A stretch of DNA of 32,165 bases from an uncultured Moraxellaceae bacterium (GCA_913057715.1 CAJXOR010000018.1:1-32165), one strand, 5' to 3'. Shown: positions 16,394 through 26,352, counted from the stretch's first letter. Notes: generated from the letters alone by a model not told the origin. Made by a program: numbers and translations.

Positions 16394-18634
16394 TTGAACC
16401 TGCCTGTGTCACCGATTGAGTCGCGCTCGGTTGCTGAGTTTACCGAAAGCGCTTACCTGAACTACGCCATGTACGTGATCATGGATCGGGCGCTGCCGCA
16501 TATCGGCGATGGGCTTAAACCGGTGCAGCGACGGATCATCTTCGCGATGAGTGAGCTGGGTCTCAAGGCCTCAGGCAAGCCCAAAAAAAGTGCGCGCACC
16601 GTGGGTGATGTGCTGGGTAAGTACCACCCGCACGGGGACTCAGCTTGTTACGAGGCGATGGTGCTTATGGCGCAGCCATTTAGCTATCGCCACCCGCTGA
16701 TCACCGGTCAGGGCAATTGGGGTTCACCCGATGAACCCAAGTCTTTTGCTGCGATGCGCTACACCGAGGCGAAACTCTCCCACTACGCTCAGGCGCTGCT
16801 TGAGGAGCTGGGGCAGGGGACAGTTGACTGGCAGGACAACTTTGACGGCTCGCTTAAAGAACCCATGGTGCTGCCAGCGCGCGTTCCTAACATACTACTG
16901 AACGGCTCAACCGGTATCGCGGTTGGTATGGCAACCGATATCCCTCCGCACAACTTGTTAGAAGTGATCGACGGGGCGATCGCGCTGCTGCGAAAGCCTA
17001 GCATGAGTAGCGAAGATCTGTGCGCGATCATACCAGGGCCTGATCTGCCAACCGAGGCGGAGATCATCACTCCTAAAGCCGATCTGCTTAAGATTGCTGA
17101 AACAGGACGTGGCAGCTACAAGATGCGCGCCCGCTACTTTGTTGAAAAAGCCACCAAGCAAAACCCCAACCCGCAAATCGTGATCACCGCGCTGCCGTAT
17201 CAAGTCTCAGGCAACAAAGTGCTTGAGCAGATCGCCTCTCTCATGCAAAACAAAAAGCTGCCTTGGGTAAGTGATCTAAAAGACGAGTCTGATCACGAAA
17301 ACCCTTGTCGACTGGTGATTGAGGCCAGATCCAACAAGGTGGATATCGAGCAGCTGATGAGCCACGTGTTTGCTTCAACCGATCTGGAAAGTAGCTTTCG
17401 GGTGAATCTGAACATCATCGGGCTCGACAATCGCCCGCAAGTTAAATCGATCAAGTCGATACTTGCGGAGTGGCTTGAGTTTCGCCGCAGCACCATCACG
17501 CGTCGTCTTGAGCACCGCCTAGGCAAGATCGATGCGCGCCTGCACATCTTGGCCGGTCTCATGATCGCTTATCTCTCGATCGATGAGGTGATCCGCATCA
17601 TCCGTGAGGAGGAAGACCCTAAGCTTGAGCTAATGCAGCGTTTTGGTTTGTCTGAGATTCAGGCTAACGCGATCTTGGATTTGCGCCTGCGCCAGTTGGC
17701 TAAGATTGAGGAGTTTGAACTTAAGAGCGAACAAGATGCGCTTGAGCTTGAGCGCCAAGGAATTGCCGATAAACTGGGTAATCCAGGATCCATGACCAAG
17801 CTGATGATCAAGGAACTTAAAGAAGATCAAAAAACCCATGGAAATGCCCGCCGTTCACCCATCATCGAGCGAGCAGAAGCAGTTGCCCTTAAAGAGACTG
17901 ATTTGTTGCCAGCTGAACCGATCACGGCGGTGATCTCAGAGGCGGGCTGGATACGAGCTGCCAAAGGCCATGACATAGACGCCACTAGCATGAACTACCG
18001 AGCGGGCGATGGTTTCTTAAGTTCAGCCTTGGGTAAAACCAACCAAAACTTAGTGCTGCTTGGTTCAACCGGCCGGGCTTATAACCTACCAGCCAGCACC
18101 TTGCCCTCCGCCCGATCTCAAGGCGATCCGGTTTCCAGTCGTCTGAGCCTTAAGGACGCCTCAATCACTCAGCTGCTGATGCCGGAAGCTGACGACTGCT
18201 TGATTATGGGCAGTGATGCGGGGTATGGGTTTATCTGTGAAGCCGGAAGTCTGGATACCAATCAAAAAGCCGGGAAACAGTTGGTGAGCTTGCCTAAAGG
18301 TTCCAGCTTGCTTAAGGCTGACATTTTACCTATCGATGCCGATAAGATCGCCGTGATCTCAAGTGGCGGGCGGCTGCTCGTCTTTGGGCGCGAGGATTTG
18401 CCCGTCCTCTCCAAAGGCAAAGGAAATAAGCTGATGAATTTGTCTTCGGGTGAAACAGTCGTCGGGATTTGCGGATTCACAACAGGCGCGACACTCAAAG
18501 TGGTTGCGGGCAATCGGCATGTGCGCTTAAATGCTAAGGATCAAGCACTTTATGAGGGCAAGCGTGCCACTCGAGGTTTGCTTTTACCCAAGGGCTTCCA
18601 GCGCGCCGTTCATGTGTGTGTTGATGAGACATAA
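16394..18634 (+). CDS. parC: ParC, DNA topoisomerase IV subunit A
   Basis: Subunit A of topoisomerase IV, which with ParE unlinks replicated chromosomes. The 746 residues align along most of E. coli ParC (752). The catalytic tyrosine is Tyr123 in [14 protein letters not shown]. The quinolone-determining region is [14 protein letters not shown], with Ser83 and Glu87 (E. coli 80 and 84) unchanged. The C-terminal beta-pinwheel is short but has [17 protein letters not shown] and [15 protein letters not shown]. The start is a TTG at 16394 directly after an in-frame TGA; a GTG at 16406 is an alternative, and the ribosome site is weak. parE is not adjacent. ParC rather than GyrA is supported by the family-specific N-terminus [28 protein letters not shown]. 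Confidence 0.97.
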   Translation: MNLPVSPIESRSVAEFTESAYLNYAMYVIMDRALPHIGDGLKPVQRRIIFAMSELGLKASGKPKKSARTVGDVLGKYHPHGDSACYEAMVLMAQPFSYRHPLITGQGNWGSPDEPKSFAAMRYTEAKLSHYAQALLEELGQGTVDWQDNFDGSLKEPMVLPARVPNILLNGSTGIAVGMATDIPPHNLLEVIDGAIALLRKPSMSSEDLCAIIPGPDLPTEAEIITPKADLLKIAETGRGSYKMRARYFVEKATKQNPNPQIVITALPYQVSGNKVLEQIASLMQNKKLPWVSDLKDESDHENPCRLVIEARSNKVDIEQLMSHVFASTDLESSFRVNLNIIGLDNRPQVKSIKSILAEWLEFRRSTITRRLEHRLGKIDARLHILAGLMIAYLSIDEVIRIIREEEDPKLELMQRFGLSEIQANAILDLRLRQLAKIEEFELKSEQDALELERQGIADKLGNPGSMTKLMIKELKEDQKTHGNARRSPIIERAEAVALKETDLLPAEPITAVISEAGWIRAAKGHDIDATSMNYRAGDGFLSSALGKTNQNLVLLGSTGRAYNLPASTLPSARSQGDPVSSRLSLKDASITQLLMPEADDCLIMGSDAGYGFICEAGSLDTNQKAGKQLVSLPKGSSLLKADILPIDADKIAVISSGGRLLVFGREDLPVLSKGKGNKLMNLSSGETVVGICGFTTGATLKVVAGNRHVRLNAKDQALYEGKRATRGLLLPKGFQRAVHVCVDET

Positions 18635-18687
18635 ATCTTGGATGGCCCATAATTAAATCCACGAACGACAGATTGCAGGAAGACAGC

Positions 18688-19827
18688 ATGAGTGATAATT
18701 CAGATGACCCTAACAAATCCAAGCCGCCTAAAGTGGATGATCAGGTTATCGATGAAAACTTGTCAGACGATGATCTAGATGCGCTGCTTTCAGCTGACAT
18801 CAAAAGCTCATCTAGACCGCCGACAAACCCCTTTCGCGAGACTGAAGAGCCCTCCGAGCACAGCAATCTGCTCAGCGAGCTGACCGAGTCAGACGACAGT
18901 GATGAAGATGAAGTAGTTGACTACTTTGCTGATGATGAAGATCAGTCATCGTCTTTGGTTCTAGAACTAGAAGACGTGGATGAAGAGCCTACTTTTGCCT
19001 CGCCGCAAAAGCCCTCTGAGGTTGTTAGCAAGTCAGAGCCAATTGAATCGGTAGATTTTGGCTTCGAGTATGAAGCGCCAGAGCAAGACACACATGAGTT
19101 TGAGGTGCCTGAAGAGCTTCTGGGGGAATCTGCTGATGCACAAGACGAGGCCCCGCAAGTTGATCTTGAAGACTACACGCCCTATCAAAACAGCGTGGAT
19201 GATCAGACTGACTTGAGAGACACGACTGAGCTGTTAAAGACACTGGGTGAAGAACTGCCTGAGCAGCAAGAAGTTCCCAAATTCATCGACGATAGCTTGA
19301 GCACTGAGGAGTCAAGCAGCTCTGATCCTGTTCACTCTCCTGATTTGGACCAAGCGGCCTCAAACGAGCAGTCTGAACCAGTTGTAAATCCTGAGCCAGT
19401 GCCCAAAACCGCGCCTGCTGCAGTCGCTCGAAGTGCCTCAGTTTTGTCTGTTAATAAAGTAACTGTTCAAGCCAAACCTACTTCAAACCCAACCGTATCT
19501 ACCAAAGGAAATATCAACATGAGCGTTCAAGAATCACAAATCGAAAAAATCCTATCAGCCATTGATGAGCTGAAGCGCAAATTACATGGCATGAACAGCG
19601 ACTTTTATAACGCTGCTACCGAGTCAGCTGCTTTAATCAGTGAAGTTCGTGAGCTTGAAGTTTCTAGCAGTGATGCTCAGGACTTCACCGCCACTTACAC
19701 TCAAAGCCGCGAGCTGCGTAAGAACTTGGTTGAATCACGCAAAGCCTTTAACGTACTCGCCAGTGCGATTGATGAGCTTGAAGAAGCGCTTGAATCGGAC
19801 CTTTACGCTGTTCAGAAAAACGGCTAA
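18688..19827 (+). CDS. Acidic disordered protein with a C-terminal coiled coil, unknown function
   Basis: I do not recognise this protein. The ATG at 18688 (379 residues) has AGGAAG six bases upstream; a TTG at 18673 is open but less likely. Residues 1 to about 245 are extremely rich in Asp, Glu and Ser with few hydrophobics and are presumably disordered. A Ser/Thr/Val/Pro linker follows. The last 102 residues (from MSVQESQIEKIL) look helical and coiled-coil: SAIDELKRKLHGMNSDF, SREL and SRKAFNVLASAIDELEEALE. An internal ATG at 19519 with AAAGGAAA upstream begins exactly at this helical domain. The gene follows parC by about 50 bases and converges on ispH. Its acidic composition resembles that of the FimV-like protein at 29902, but no shared domain is evident. 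Confidence 0.8.
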   Translation: MSDNSDDPNKSKPPKVDDQVIDENLSDDDLDALLSADIKSSSRPPTNPFRETEEPSEHSNLLSELTESDDSDEDEVVDYFADDEDQSSSLVLELEDVDEEPTFASPQKPSEVVSKSEPIESVDFGFEYEAPEQDTHEFEVPEELLGESADAQDEAPQVDLEDYTPYQNSVDDQTDLRDTTELLKTLGEELPEQQEVPKFIDDSLSTEESSSSDPVHSPDLDQAASNEQSEPVVNPEPVPKTAPAAVARSASVLSVNKVTVQAKPTSNPTVSTKGNINMSVQESQIEKILSAIDELKRKLHGMNSDFYNAATESAALISEVRELEVSSSDAQDFTATYTQSRELRKNLVESRKAFNVLASAIDELEEALESDLYAVQKNG

Positions 19828-19848
19828 TTAGTTAAGCCCGACCAGCGC

Positions 19849-20796
19849 CTATAGGCTGGTGGTCGGGATCTTGAGCTCCTTGGGTATCGAAAAAACCACG
19901 TTTTCCGGTATGCCGTCAAACTCTTGCGGAGGGTTTGCACCCATATCCACCAGCTTTGAGATAACCTCACTGATCAATACTTCAGGCGCAGACGCCCCTG
20001 CAGTTACTCCTATCGTTTGACATCCATCTAGCCAGCTAGCTTTAAGCTCTTTAGCGTCATCGATCAGATGAGCATTTACGCCCATGCGCTCGGCCAATTC
20101 CCTGAGTCGGTTAGAGTTCGAGGAGTTTGGTGAGCCCACCACGATCATCAAATCGCAGCGCGCGCTGAGTATCTTGACAGCGTCTTGACGGTTTTGAGTG
20201 GCATAGCAAATATCGTCTTTTCTAGGACCTTCGATCTTCGGAAAACGCGCTCTTAGTGCGTCGATGATCTGAGCGGTATCATCCATGGATAGGGTGGTTT
20301 GCGTGACATACGCGAGTGGCTCATCAAGGCTGGCATTTAGCTTGAGCACATCATCGGTGTTTTCAATTAGGTGAATCTGGCCTTTATCGGAATGATAGCG
20401 CCCCATGGTCCCCTCGACTTCAGGGTGACCGGTGTGACCAATCAAAACCGCGTTGACGTTTTGCTCAGCGTACTTGGCGACTTCTAAGTGAACTTTGGTG
20501 ACCAGCGGACAGGTCGCATCAAAGACTTGAAGTTTTCGCGCCTTGGCCTCCATAGCTACTTCGGTTGAGACACCGTGTGCGCTAAAGATCACCACCGAAT
20601 CGTCTGGCACTTCGCACAGCTGATCAACAAACACAGCGCCGCGTCTCGCCAGATCATCGACGACATAGCGGTTGTGCACCACCTCGTGACGGACATATAT
20701 CGGCGGGCCAAATAACTCCAAAGCCCGGTTAACTATGGTAATCGCCCGATCAACCCCAGCGCAAAAGCCTCGGGGATTTGCCAGCAAGATATCCAT
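19849..20796 (-). CDS. ispH: IspH, 4-hydroxy-3-methylbut-2-enyl diphosphate reductase
   Basis: Last enzyme of the methylerythritol phosphate pathway; an iron-sulfur enzyme making IPP and DMAPP. At 315 residues it matches the family length. The three cluster cysteines are in [10 protein letters not shown] (Cys12), [12 protein letters not shown] and [11 protein letters not shown]. The His and Glu residues around [12 protein letters not shown] and [16 protein letters not shown] and the diphosphate-binding [12 protein letters not shown] are also present. GAGG lies just before the ATG at 20796. It diverges from gmk; the 100-base gap must hold both promoters. Confidence 0.97.
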   Translation of the reverse strand: MDILLANPRGFCAGVDRAITIVNRALELFGPPIYVRHEVVHNRYVVDDLARRGAVFVDQLCEVPDDSVVIFSAHGVSTEVAMEAKARKLQVFDATCPLVTKVHLEVAKYAEQNVNAVLIGHTGHPEVEGTMGRYHSDKGQIHLIENTDDVLKLNASLDEPLAYVTQTTLSMDDTAQIIDALRARFPKIEGPRKDDICYATQNRQDAVKILSARCDLMIVVGSPNSSNSNRLRELAERMGVNAHLIDDAKELKASWLDGCQTIGVTAGASAPEVLISEVISKLVDMGANPPQEFDGIPENVVFSIPKELKIPTTSL

Positions 20797-20896
20797 AAAA
20801 CCTCAAGTACATGCAAAACCTTATTATAAGGGCTTAAGCGCTCGGGGGTGATATTGCCCGTGTTAATATGCGTTTATTTAGCGATCAGGTGAGCCT

Positions 20897-21505
20897 ATGA
20901 GTGCCAATCTCTTTATCATATCTGCCGCGTCAGGCACGGGTAAAACTTCACTTGTCTCTGAGCTGCTCAAATCAGTTGAGGGGCTGACGGTTTCGGTTTC
21001 CCACACAACCCGCAGCCCTCGGCCAGGTGAGATTGACGGCGATCACTATCATTTTATTGATACCAAAACCTTTGAAGAGCACATAAAAAATGGTCATTTT
21101 TTAGAGCATGCTCAGGTGTTTGAAAATTATTACGGTACCTTGCTGCAGACGGTGGAAGCGCAGCTAGCTGACGGATTGGACGTGATCCTTGAGATTGACT
21201 GGCAGGGCGCTGAGCAGGTTGCAAAGCGTCTGCCAGATGCGATCAGTATCTTTATCTTGCCGCCTAGTTTACAGACGCTGCATCACCGTTTGAGTAATCG
21301 CGGTCAGGATTCAGAAGAGGTGATTCAAAAGCGCTTAGCTGGCGCGATCCTTGAGATGTCTCAGCATCAAAACTTTGATTATCTGGTCATCAATGATGAG
21401 TTTGAAGTGGCCCTGAGGGACTTACAGTCAATCATACGCTCAGCTCGCTTAAAAACAACTCGCCAGCGTCAGCAACAAGCGGCACTCATCGAGGCTTTGA
21501 TTTAG
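20897..21505 (+). CDS. gmk: Gmk, guanylate kinase
   Basis: Phosphorylates GMP (and dGMP) to GDP with ATP, supplying GTP and therefore ppGpp. The 202 residues start with the P-loop [12 protein letters not shown] (Lys16), a slight variant of the usual APSGAGKS form. The GMP-binding [20 protein letters not shown] and [14 protein letters not shown] follow, then [27 protein letters not shown] and the lid [21 protein letters not shown] precedes the ATG. It is followed after 76 bases by rpoZ and then spoT, the classic gammaproteobacterial order that links guanine nucleotide supply with the stringent response. Confidence 0.97.
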   Translation: MSANLFIISAASGTGKTSLVSELLKSVEGLTVSVSHTTRSPRPGEIDGDHYHFIDTKTFEEHIKNGHFLEHAQVFENYYGTLLQTVEAQLADGLDVILEIDWQGAEQVAKRLPDAISIFILPPSLQTLHHRLSNRGQDSEEVIQKRLAGAILEMSQHQNFDYLVINDEFEVALRDLQSIIRSARLKTTRQRQQQAALIEALI

Positions 21506-21581
21506 GCGTGAGGATAGATAGTTGTTGAGATCAGGACTGCAAAATGTTAATATTCGTCCTCAATTTTTAAGGTGAAGCGTT

Positions 21582-21845
21582 ATGGCACGAGTGACTATAG
21601 AGGATTGTTTGCACAGCGTGGATAACCGCTTTGAGCTGGTTTTGGTTGCTTCTAAGCGTGCTCGCCAACTAGCAAAGGGTATCTCTGAGCCGATGCTTGA
21701 GTGGGAAAAAGACAAGCCCACTGTTATGGCGCTGCGCGAAATTGCTGCTGGTAAAATTGACCGCAGTATCTTGACTCAAAAAGATCATGATCTGGTCAGC
21801 TCATCTTTCGTTGATCAGGTGCTTGGTGAAGATCTGTTTGGTTAA
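21582..21845 (+). CDS. rpoZ: RpoZ, RNA polymerase omega subunit
   Basis: Small subunit that assists beta-prime folding and contributes to ppGpp binding site 1 of RNA polymerase. The 87 residues start [20 protein letters not shown] and contain the conserved [10 protein letters not shown] and [16 protein letters not shown]. The [18 protein letters not shown] wording resembles Pseudomonas and Acinetobacter more than enteric omega. AAGGTGA precedes the ATG. A terminator directly after the gene separates it from spoT. Confidence 0.97.
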   Translation: MARVTIEDCLHSVDNRFELVLVASKRARQLAKGISEPMLEWEKDKPTVMALREIAAGKIDRSILTQKDHDLVSSSFVDQVLGEDLFG

Positions 21846-21859
21846 ACATCGCGATTGAT

Positions 21860-21886
21860 AAAAGGCCCTTATTCGGGGCCTTTTTT
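21860..21886 (+). terminator. Intrinsic terminator after rpoZ
   Basis: AAAAGGCCC pairs with GGGCCTTTT around a seven-base loop, and the T-run continues to 21886. It begins 15 bases after the rpoZ stop, so spoT (22002) probably has its own promoter in the following gap or depends on read-through. Confidence 0.9.
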
Positions 21887-22001
21887 GTGTGTGGTGTTTT
21901 TGTTTATTCGTGCTAGATTATAAGGATACCAATCCATCAGCCAGCAAGGCTTAGTCTGTGCTGCCATAGGCTGTCTGTTTTATTTGGAAAAAAACTTTTA
22001 G

Positions 22002-24170
22002 ATGAAGACCCTAATCCGTGATGAACAGCGTAACCCGCTGGACATTTGCCTCAAGCAGATCAAGCACCTGACCGGTTATCCCTTGATTGAGCTGAGTATA
22101 CGAGATCTCTGCGCAAACTTGCACTACCTCAAGCCTGAGCAGATGGTGCAGGTCATCGATTCGTGTGCATTTGGAGCGCTGGCCCATAGTTCAGATTTTC
22201 GTAAAAGCGGCGAGCCCTACATCACCCACCCCATCGCCGTCGCTGAGATCTTGGCTGAGTATCAAGTCGGTTTTGAGGCTCTGGTTTCAGCGGTGCTGCA
22301 CGATACGGTTGAAGATACTGACGTCACCTTAAGCGACTTGTCTGAGCGATACGGTCATACGGTCGCTCAATTGGTCGATGGGGTGACCAAGCTCAAACTG
22401 TCATCTGACAAAAACCAGAACAAAGCGGCCACTTTTCGTAAGATATTAACCGCCACGTTAACTGACGCCCGTGTCATGGTGGTTAAACTGGCCGATCGTC
22501 TGCACAACATGTCTACTATGGAGGCGATCAGGCCTGATAAACGTCAGTCGACGGCTGAGGAAACACTTGAGTTCTATTTGCCTTTTGCGCGTGTGCTGGG
22601 TCTAAATGCCCTGGCAGATCAAGTTGAGCTCTTATGCTATGAAAACCTAGATCCTGAGCAGTATAGTTTTTTTGCAGGTCAGTGGAGCCATGGGGCACTT
22701 AAGCGTAAACATCGAATCTCGCAGTTAACACAATACTTCGATGCGAAGTTATCTCAACTCAATATCCATGGAAGCGTGTTGCCTGAAGACCACCGGGTGG
22801 ATCTTTGTCGGGCATTTTTCACCAATAAAAAGCCTCTTGAAACACTGCTTAACTCTTATCGCTTCACGATCATCGTGCCGCAAGTTTTGGATTGTGATGC
22901 GCTGGCAGCTAGCCTTAAGCACTACTTAGTGCGTCCCATCCAAATCCAGGATCATATTCGACGTCCCAATCCAGGTGGAACTCAATCGCTCAACTTGTTT
23001 TTTGAGCGCCAAGCAGAGCACTTGGAGTTGGTGATACAGACGCAGATTATGTTTGATGTCGCCAAGCGCGGGGCGATCTTGGCAGATTTAGCTCCAGAAA
23101 GTAGCCGCAGCATCCTAAATGCCAGTTTAAGTAACCTGAGCGAATTGGTGGACCCAGAGTGCGCCATGACCACTGCGCAGGATATGTTTGAGTATTTCCG
23201 TCAGAAAAAAGTTTGGGCCTACACCCCAGCTGGCAGCGTGATCGAGCTACCAAAGGGTGCAACTTATCTCGACTTTGCTTATGCGGTAAGTCCCTTTATC
23301 GGTAATCACGCACTCAAAGTTCGGGTTGATTCCAAATTAATGAGTCTGGCTGACAAGGTGGTTACTGGCCAAACGATAACTGTGTTAACGGATCCACTGG
23401 CTGTTCCAAATGCTGAGTGGCTAGGCTTTTTGGTCACCAAAAAAGCGCGACGTTCACTGCAGCAGTGGTTGTCCACTCAGTCTTATGAGGAGCAACTCAA
23501 AGGGGGCGAGGAAGCCTTAGCACGCGCACTTCAATTAAGCGGTGATCTGGAACTCAGCGATCAAAACTGGCGAGATATATTGCAGTGGCAGCAGACCCAA
23601 GACAAATCTCTTGTTTACCAGCGTATTGCGACGGGTGATTTGCTGCCTCAGTTGGTAGTGACTAGGGTGATCTCAGCATATCCTGAGCAATCATTATCGG
23701 ATAAAGCCTTGATTTCAGGGACTCAGGGCGTCGAGTTGTTTTTTGCGAAGTGCTGCAATCCGGTGTTCGGAGATCCTATCTATGGACACTTAACCCGGCG
23801 TGGTACCACTGTGCATCGCCGAAAATGCCACAGTATCCAGGAAGTACTCATCAATCAGTCTCACCTGATTCTTGATCTGGAGTGGGGAGTTAACCACAAC
23901 AACCAAAGTATCTTTCAGTGCATGCTTGAGGTGAAGAAAAAGATGACTTCCGAGGCGCTCAGCAGCATCTTGCTGGCACTCAAGCAGCTTGAGATAGGGG
24001 TGCTCAGCACGCAAAGTTCTGAGCAAAGTACATTTTTACTGCTAGGTTTAACTGGCCGTGAAAGGATTGTTCGAGCCATAAAAGCAATCAGATCTCAGCT
24101 TGATTACCCTGAGATCAGACGCCTATATGAGTTTAACTTTTCAGTACTGGATACTGATTTTGACATTTAA
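22002..24170 (+). CDS. spoT: SpoT, (p)ppGpp hydrolase with a degenerate synthetase domain
   Basis: Long RelA/SpoT protein of 722 residues. The HD hydrolase domain is intact: RKSGEPYITHP with His76, LHDTVEDT with His100-Asp101 and Glu104-Asp105, and KLADRLHNM. The synthetase domain (about 240-360) has lost its signature residues. The usual Gly-Arg-x-Lys-x-x-x-Ser loop reads GSVLPEDHRVDLCRAF, the DxxAFR segment reads NSYRFTIIV, the YIxxPKxNGYQSLH segment reads DHIRRPNPGGTQSLNLFF, and ExQIRT reads ELVIQTQ. The TGS (VWAYTPAGSVIELPKGAT), zinc-finger-like (AKCCNPVFGDPIYGH) and C-terminal ACT regions follow. The start at 22002 has only a weak ribosome site. I predict a hydrolase without synthetase activity, a state reported for Moraxellaceae SpoT; a separate RelA would be needed. 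Confidence 0.95.
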   Translation: MKTLIRDEQRNPLDICLKQIKHLTGYPLIELSIRDLCANLHYLKPEQMVQVIDSCAFGALAHSSDFRKSGEPYITHPIAVAEILAEYQVGFEALVSAVLHDTVEDTDVTLSDLSERYGHTVAQLVDGVTKLKLSSDKNQNKAATFRKILTATLTDARVMVVKLADRLHNMSTMEAIRPDKRQSTAEETLEFYLPFARVLGLNALADQVELLCYENLDPEQYSFFAGQWSHGALKRKHRISQLTQYFDAKLSQLNIHGSVLPEDHRVDLCRAFFTNKKPLETLLNSYRFTIIVPQVLDCDALAASLKHYLVRPIQIQDHIRRPNPGGTQSLNLFFERQAEHLELVIQTQIMFDVAKRGAILADLAPESSRSILNASLSNLSELVDPECAMTTAQDMFEYFRQKKVWAYTPAGSVIELPKGATYLDFAYAVSPFIGNHALKVRVDSKLMSLADKVVTGQTITVLTDPLAVPNAEWLGFLVTKKARRSLQQWLSTQSYEEQLKGGEEALARALQLSGDLELSDQNWRDILQWQQTQDKSLVYQRIATGDLLPQLVVTRVISAYPEQSLSDKALISGTQGVELFFAKCCNPVFGDPIYGHLTRRGTTVHRRKCHSIQEVLINQSHLILDLEWGVNHNNQSIFQCMLEVKKKMTSEALSSILLALKQLEIGVLSTQSSEQSTFLLLGLTGRERIVRAIKAIRSQLDYPEIRRLYEFNFSVLDTDFDI

Positions 24171-24184
24171 AGTTTGAGCTTTGT

Positions 24185-24553
24185 TTAACTGACTTTAGAG
24201 TGTTTCAACAGGTTGATTTCAAGAAAATCAGAGATCGCTCTCATCTGTTCTTTATCTGCTTTTTTTAAGATCTTATGACCAACTGAGTGGGTCAGCTTAT
24301 TAATCGTAGACAAGCCCATATTCAGTGCGGTCGTCCCAAGCCGGCTCAGCTTAAGTTCAGCTGCAGGTTTGGTAAAATAGTGATCTAAGTTGTCTTCAAC
24401 TGACTTGGTGAGAAGATCAATCGCTTTTTTCTTAGTATCTGGATTCTCAGGCTGATTTCTGAGCAGATAGATCACTTCTATCAACTCGACTTCAAGCTTG
24501 GCGCTCAAAAGTAAATCAACCGTGTAATCTTTATGGGAGTTAATCGGATTCAC
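24185..24553 (-). CDS. Unknown small helical protein downstream of gor
   Basis: A 122-residue protein I do not recognise. It starts with GTG at 24553, with AGGAG six bases upstream, 13 bases after the gor stop codon, so it is very probably cotranscribed with gor. Composition suggests mostly helix: KLEVELIEVIYLLRNQ, KKKAIDLLTKSVEDNLDHYF, and a basic C-terminal part KILKKADKEQMRAISDFLEINLLKHSK. There is no signal peptide, membrane segment or cysteine pair to suggest a redox role. It converges with spoT, with only 14 bases between the stop codons. Confidence 0.75.
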   Translation of the reverse strand: MNPINSHKDYTVDLLLSAKLEVELIEVIYLLRNQPENPDTKKKAIDLLTKSVEDNLDHYFTKPAAELKLSRLGTTALNMGLSTINKLTHSVGHKILKKADKEQMRAISDFLEINLLKHSKVS

Positions 24554-24566
24554 AGGGGCTCCTGAA

Positions 24567-25928
24567 TCAATGATTGAATCGGTGGCAACGGGTAGGCTCC
24601 CTTAGGGTAACCAGTTCTTCTGCAACCGTGGGGTGGATTCCGATGGTTCTGTCCATTTGGCGCTTCGTTACTCCGGCAACCATGAGGGCAGAGAAGCCTT
24701 GCATGATCTCACCGACTTCTTCACCAACAATCTGGATCCCTAAAATTTTACCATTGTTGGGTTCACAGATCAGCTTAATATAAGTGTAGGTGTCTATCTT
24801 GGTCACGCTGTATTTGAGGTGTTTAAAGCGTGAGACATACACGTCAGCATCAAGCTCTTGCTCACTAACGCACTCCTCGCTAAGCCCCATGCAGGACATC
24901 TGTGGGTGGGTAAATATAGCGGTTGCGATGTGCTTAAGATCAGGCTGATCGTGCTCACCCTCGGCAAACAAGTATTTTGCGACGTACATGCCTTGAGCCA
25001 GAGCTGCAGGAGTCAGATCGGGATAATCAATGATGTCCCCGATTGCAAAGACACCGGGACAGCAAGTTTCAAAGTTTTCATCAACATCAATTAATCCTTG
25101 ATCATTGATCTTAAGATCTAAGCACTCAACCCCCAGGTTTTCAAAGAGTGGAACCCGACCGGTCGCCATGAGAACCGCGTCGTATATCTCGCAGGTTCCG
25201 CAGTCAAATGTCACCCGTAATCCGCCATCTTCTTGTTTAACGATCGAAACGGGAGTAAAGCCCGTCTTAAAGCTGATTCCTTTTAAAGCCATCTCTTGCT
25301 TCAAAAAATCCACTGACTCACGATCAAAACCGCCCAGTATATCTGAGCGGGTAGCAACGGTAACCTGGGTATCTAAAGCGCAATAGATACTTGCAAATTC
25401 GCAACCGATGTATCCCCCGCCGACCACCAAAAGCTTCTCTGGGAGCGCTTCGGTATAAAACAGATCATCAGAGCTTAGTGTATGCTCAATTCCCTCTATA
25501 GAGGGGAAGCTCGGCTTGGCGCCAACCGCAATCACCATATGTTTGCAGTCATAGCGCTGTCCGCCAATCTCGATAGCGCTGTCACTAACTATCTTGGCAT
25601 GACCCTCAAGTAGGGTACAACCCGCATTTTTGAGCATGTCGGTGTAGATGCGATTTAGGCGGTGTATCTCATGATTCTTTTTATCTTGAAAATCCGACCA
25701 GTTAGGATAGGTGAAATCAACGCCCCAGCCATAAGCCTCAGCGGTTTTAAGCTGATACTTAAAACCAGATAGATAGTGATAGAGTTTTTTGGGAACACAG
25801 CCCACGTTGACGCAAGTGCCGCCCCAGTGCTTCTCTTCAGCGATTGCAACTTTAGCGCCTAGGCTGGCTGCGATGCGAGCAGTGCGAACCCCTGCAGAGC
25901 CACCGCCGATGACAATTAAATCAAACAT
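24567..25928 (-). CDS. gor: Glutathione-disulfide reductase
   Basis: FAD-dependent pyridine nucleotide-disulfide oxidoreductase that keeps glutathione reduced with NADPH. I chose the ATG at 25928 (453 residues), because MFDLIVIGGGSAGVRTA is where the family begins; an open extension to 26003 runs toward the infA terminator and has no family character. The redox pair is Cys39/Cys44 in GGTCVNVGCVPKK. The second dinucleotide fold is VVGGGYIGCEFASIY, followed by TRSDILGGFD. The FAD site is GVFAIGDI, and the C-terminal catalytic segment is GIHPTVAEELVTL. Gor rather than Lpd or mercuric reductase is supported by CVNVGC and the short interface domain. The ribosome site is weak. A small unknown gene follows in the same operon. 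Confidence 0.92.
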   Translation of the reverse strand: MFDLIVIGGGSAGVRTARIAASLGAKVAIAEEKHWGGTCVNVGCVPKKLYHYLSGFKYQLKTAEAYGWGVDFTYPNWSDFQDKKNHEIHRLNRIYTDMLKNAGCTLLEGHAKIVSDSAIEIGGQRYDCKHMVIAVGAKPSFPSIEGIEHTLSSDDLFYTEALPEKLLVVGGGYIGCEFASIYCALDTQVTVATRSDILGGFDRESVDFLKQEMALKGISFKTGFTPVSIVKQEDGGLRVTFDCGTCEIYDAVLMATGRVPLFENLGVECLDLKINDQGLIDVDENFETCCPGVFAIGDIIDYPDLTPAALAQGMYVAKYLFAEGEHDQPDLKHIATAIFTHPQMSCMGLSEECVSEQELDADVYVSRFKHLKYSVTKIDTYTYIKLICEPNNGKILGIQIVGEEVGEIMQGFSALMVAGVTKRQMDRTIGIHPTVAEELVTLREPTRCHRFNH

Positions 25929-26016
25929 AGATTGAGCTATAAAATACAAAAACTCATTATAGGTATGTAGCCAGACTAAGTCAGTTTGGCTTTTGCTTGG
26001 CATGTAGTCGGGTTGT

Positions 26017-26052
26017 AAAAAACAAAAAAGCCCCTCAATTTGAGGGGCTTTT
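26017..26052 (-). terminator. Intrinsic terminator after infA
   Basis: On the minus strand AAAAGCCCCTCA pairs with TGAGGGGCTTTT around a three-base loop (12 pairs), followed by TTTGTTTTTTAC. It lies about 25 bases after the infA stop codon and isolates infA from gor. Confidence 0.93.
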
Positions 26053-26076
26053 CAGATCATCTGGTTCTTATAAGGT

Positions 26077-26295
26077 TTATCTGGCGCGATAAGTGATGCG
26101 ACCTTTATCCAAATCGTACGGAGTCATTTCAACCTTGACTTTATCACCAGTCAAAATTCTGATGTAGTGCTTGCGCATCTTACCTGAGATGTGGGCGATG
26201 ATCTCGTGACCATTTTCCAAACGAACTCGAAACATGGTGTTGGGGAGGGTTTCAATAATCTCACCTTCGAATTCGAGCAGATCGTCTTTAGCCAT
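26077..26295 (-). CDS. infA: InfA, translation initiation factor IF-1
   Basis: Single OB-fold protein that occupies the A site of the 30S subunit during initiation. The 72 residues show the conserved core [36 protein letters not shown] and [19 protein letters not shown]. The Arg/His wording ([17 protein letters not shown]) is closer to Pseudomonas and Acinetobacter IF-1 than to the enteric form. It is flanked by a strong downstream terminator and, upstream, by an 11-pair hairpin at the end of the lipoprotein gene, so it is probably transcribed on its own. Confidence 0.98.
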   Translation of the reverse strand: MAKDDLLEFEGEIIETLPNTMFRVRLENGHEIIAHISGKMRKHYIRILTGDKVKVEMTPYDLDKGRITYRAR

Positions 26296-26352
26296 ATAAC
26301 CGTTGTCTGTTAAAAAATTTGGCGTATTTTAGCACAAATTTGTATTTATAGC

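Noticed and set aside
19838-19868. Possible bidirectional terminator between the acidic protein gene and ispH
   Set aside because: ACCAGC and GCTGGT can pair, but there is no T-run on either strand and the hairpin extends into the ispH coding end.
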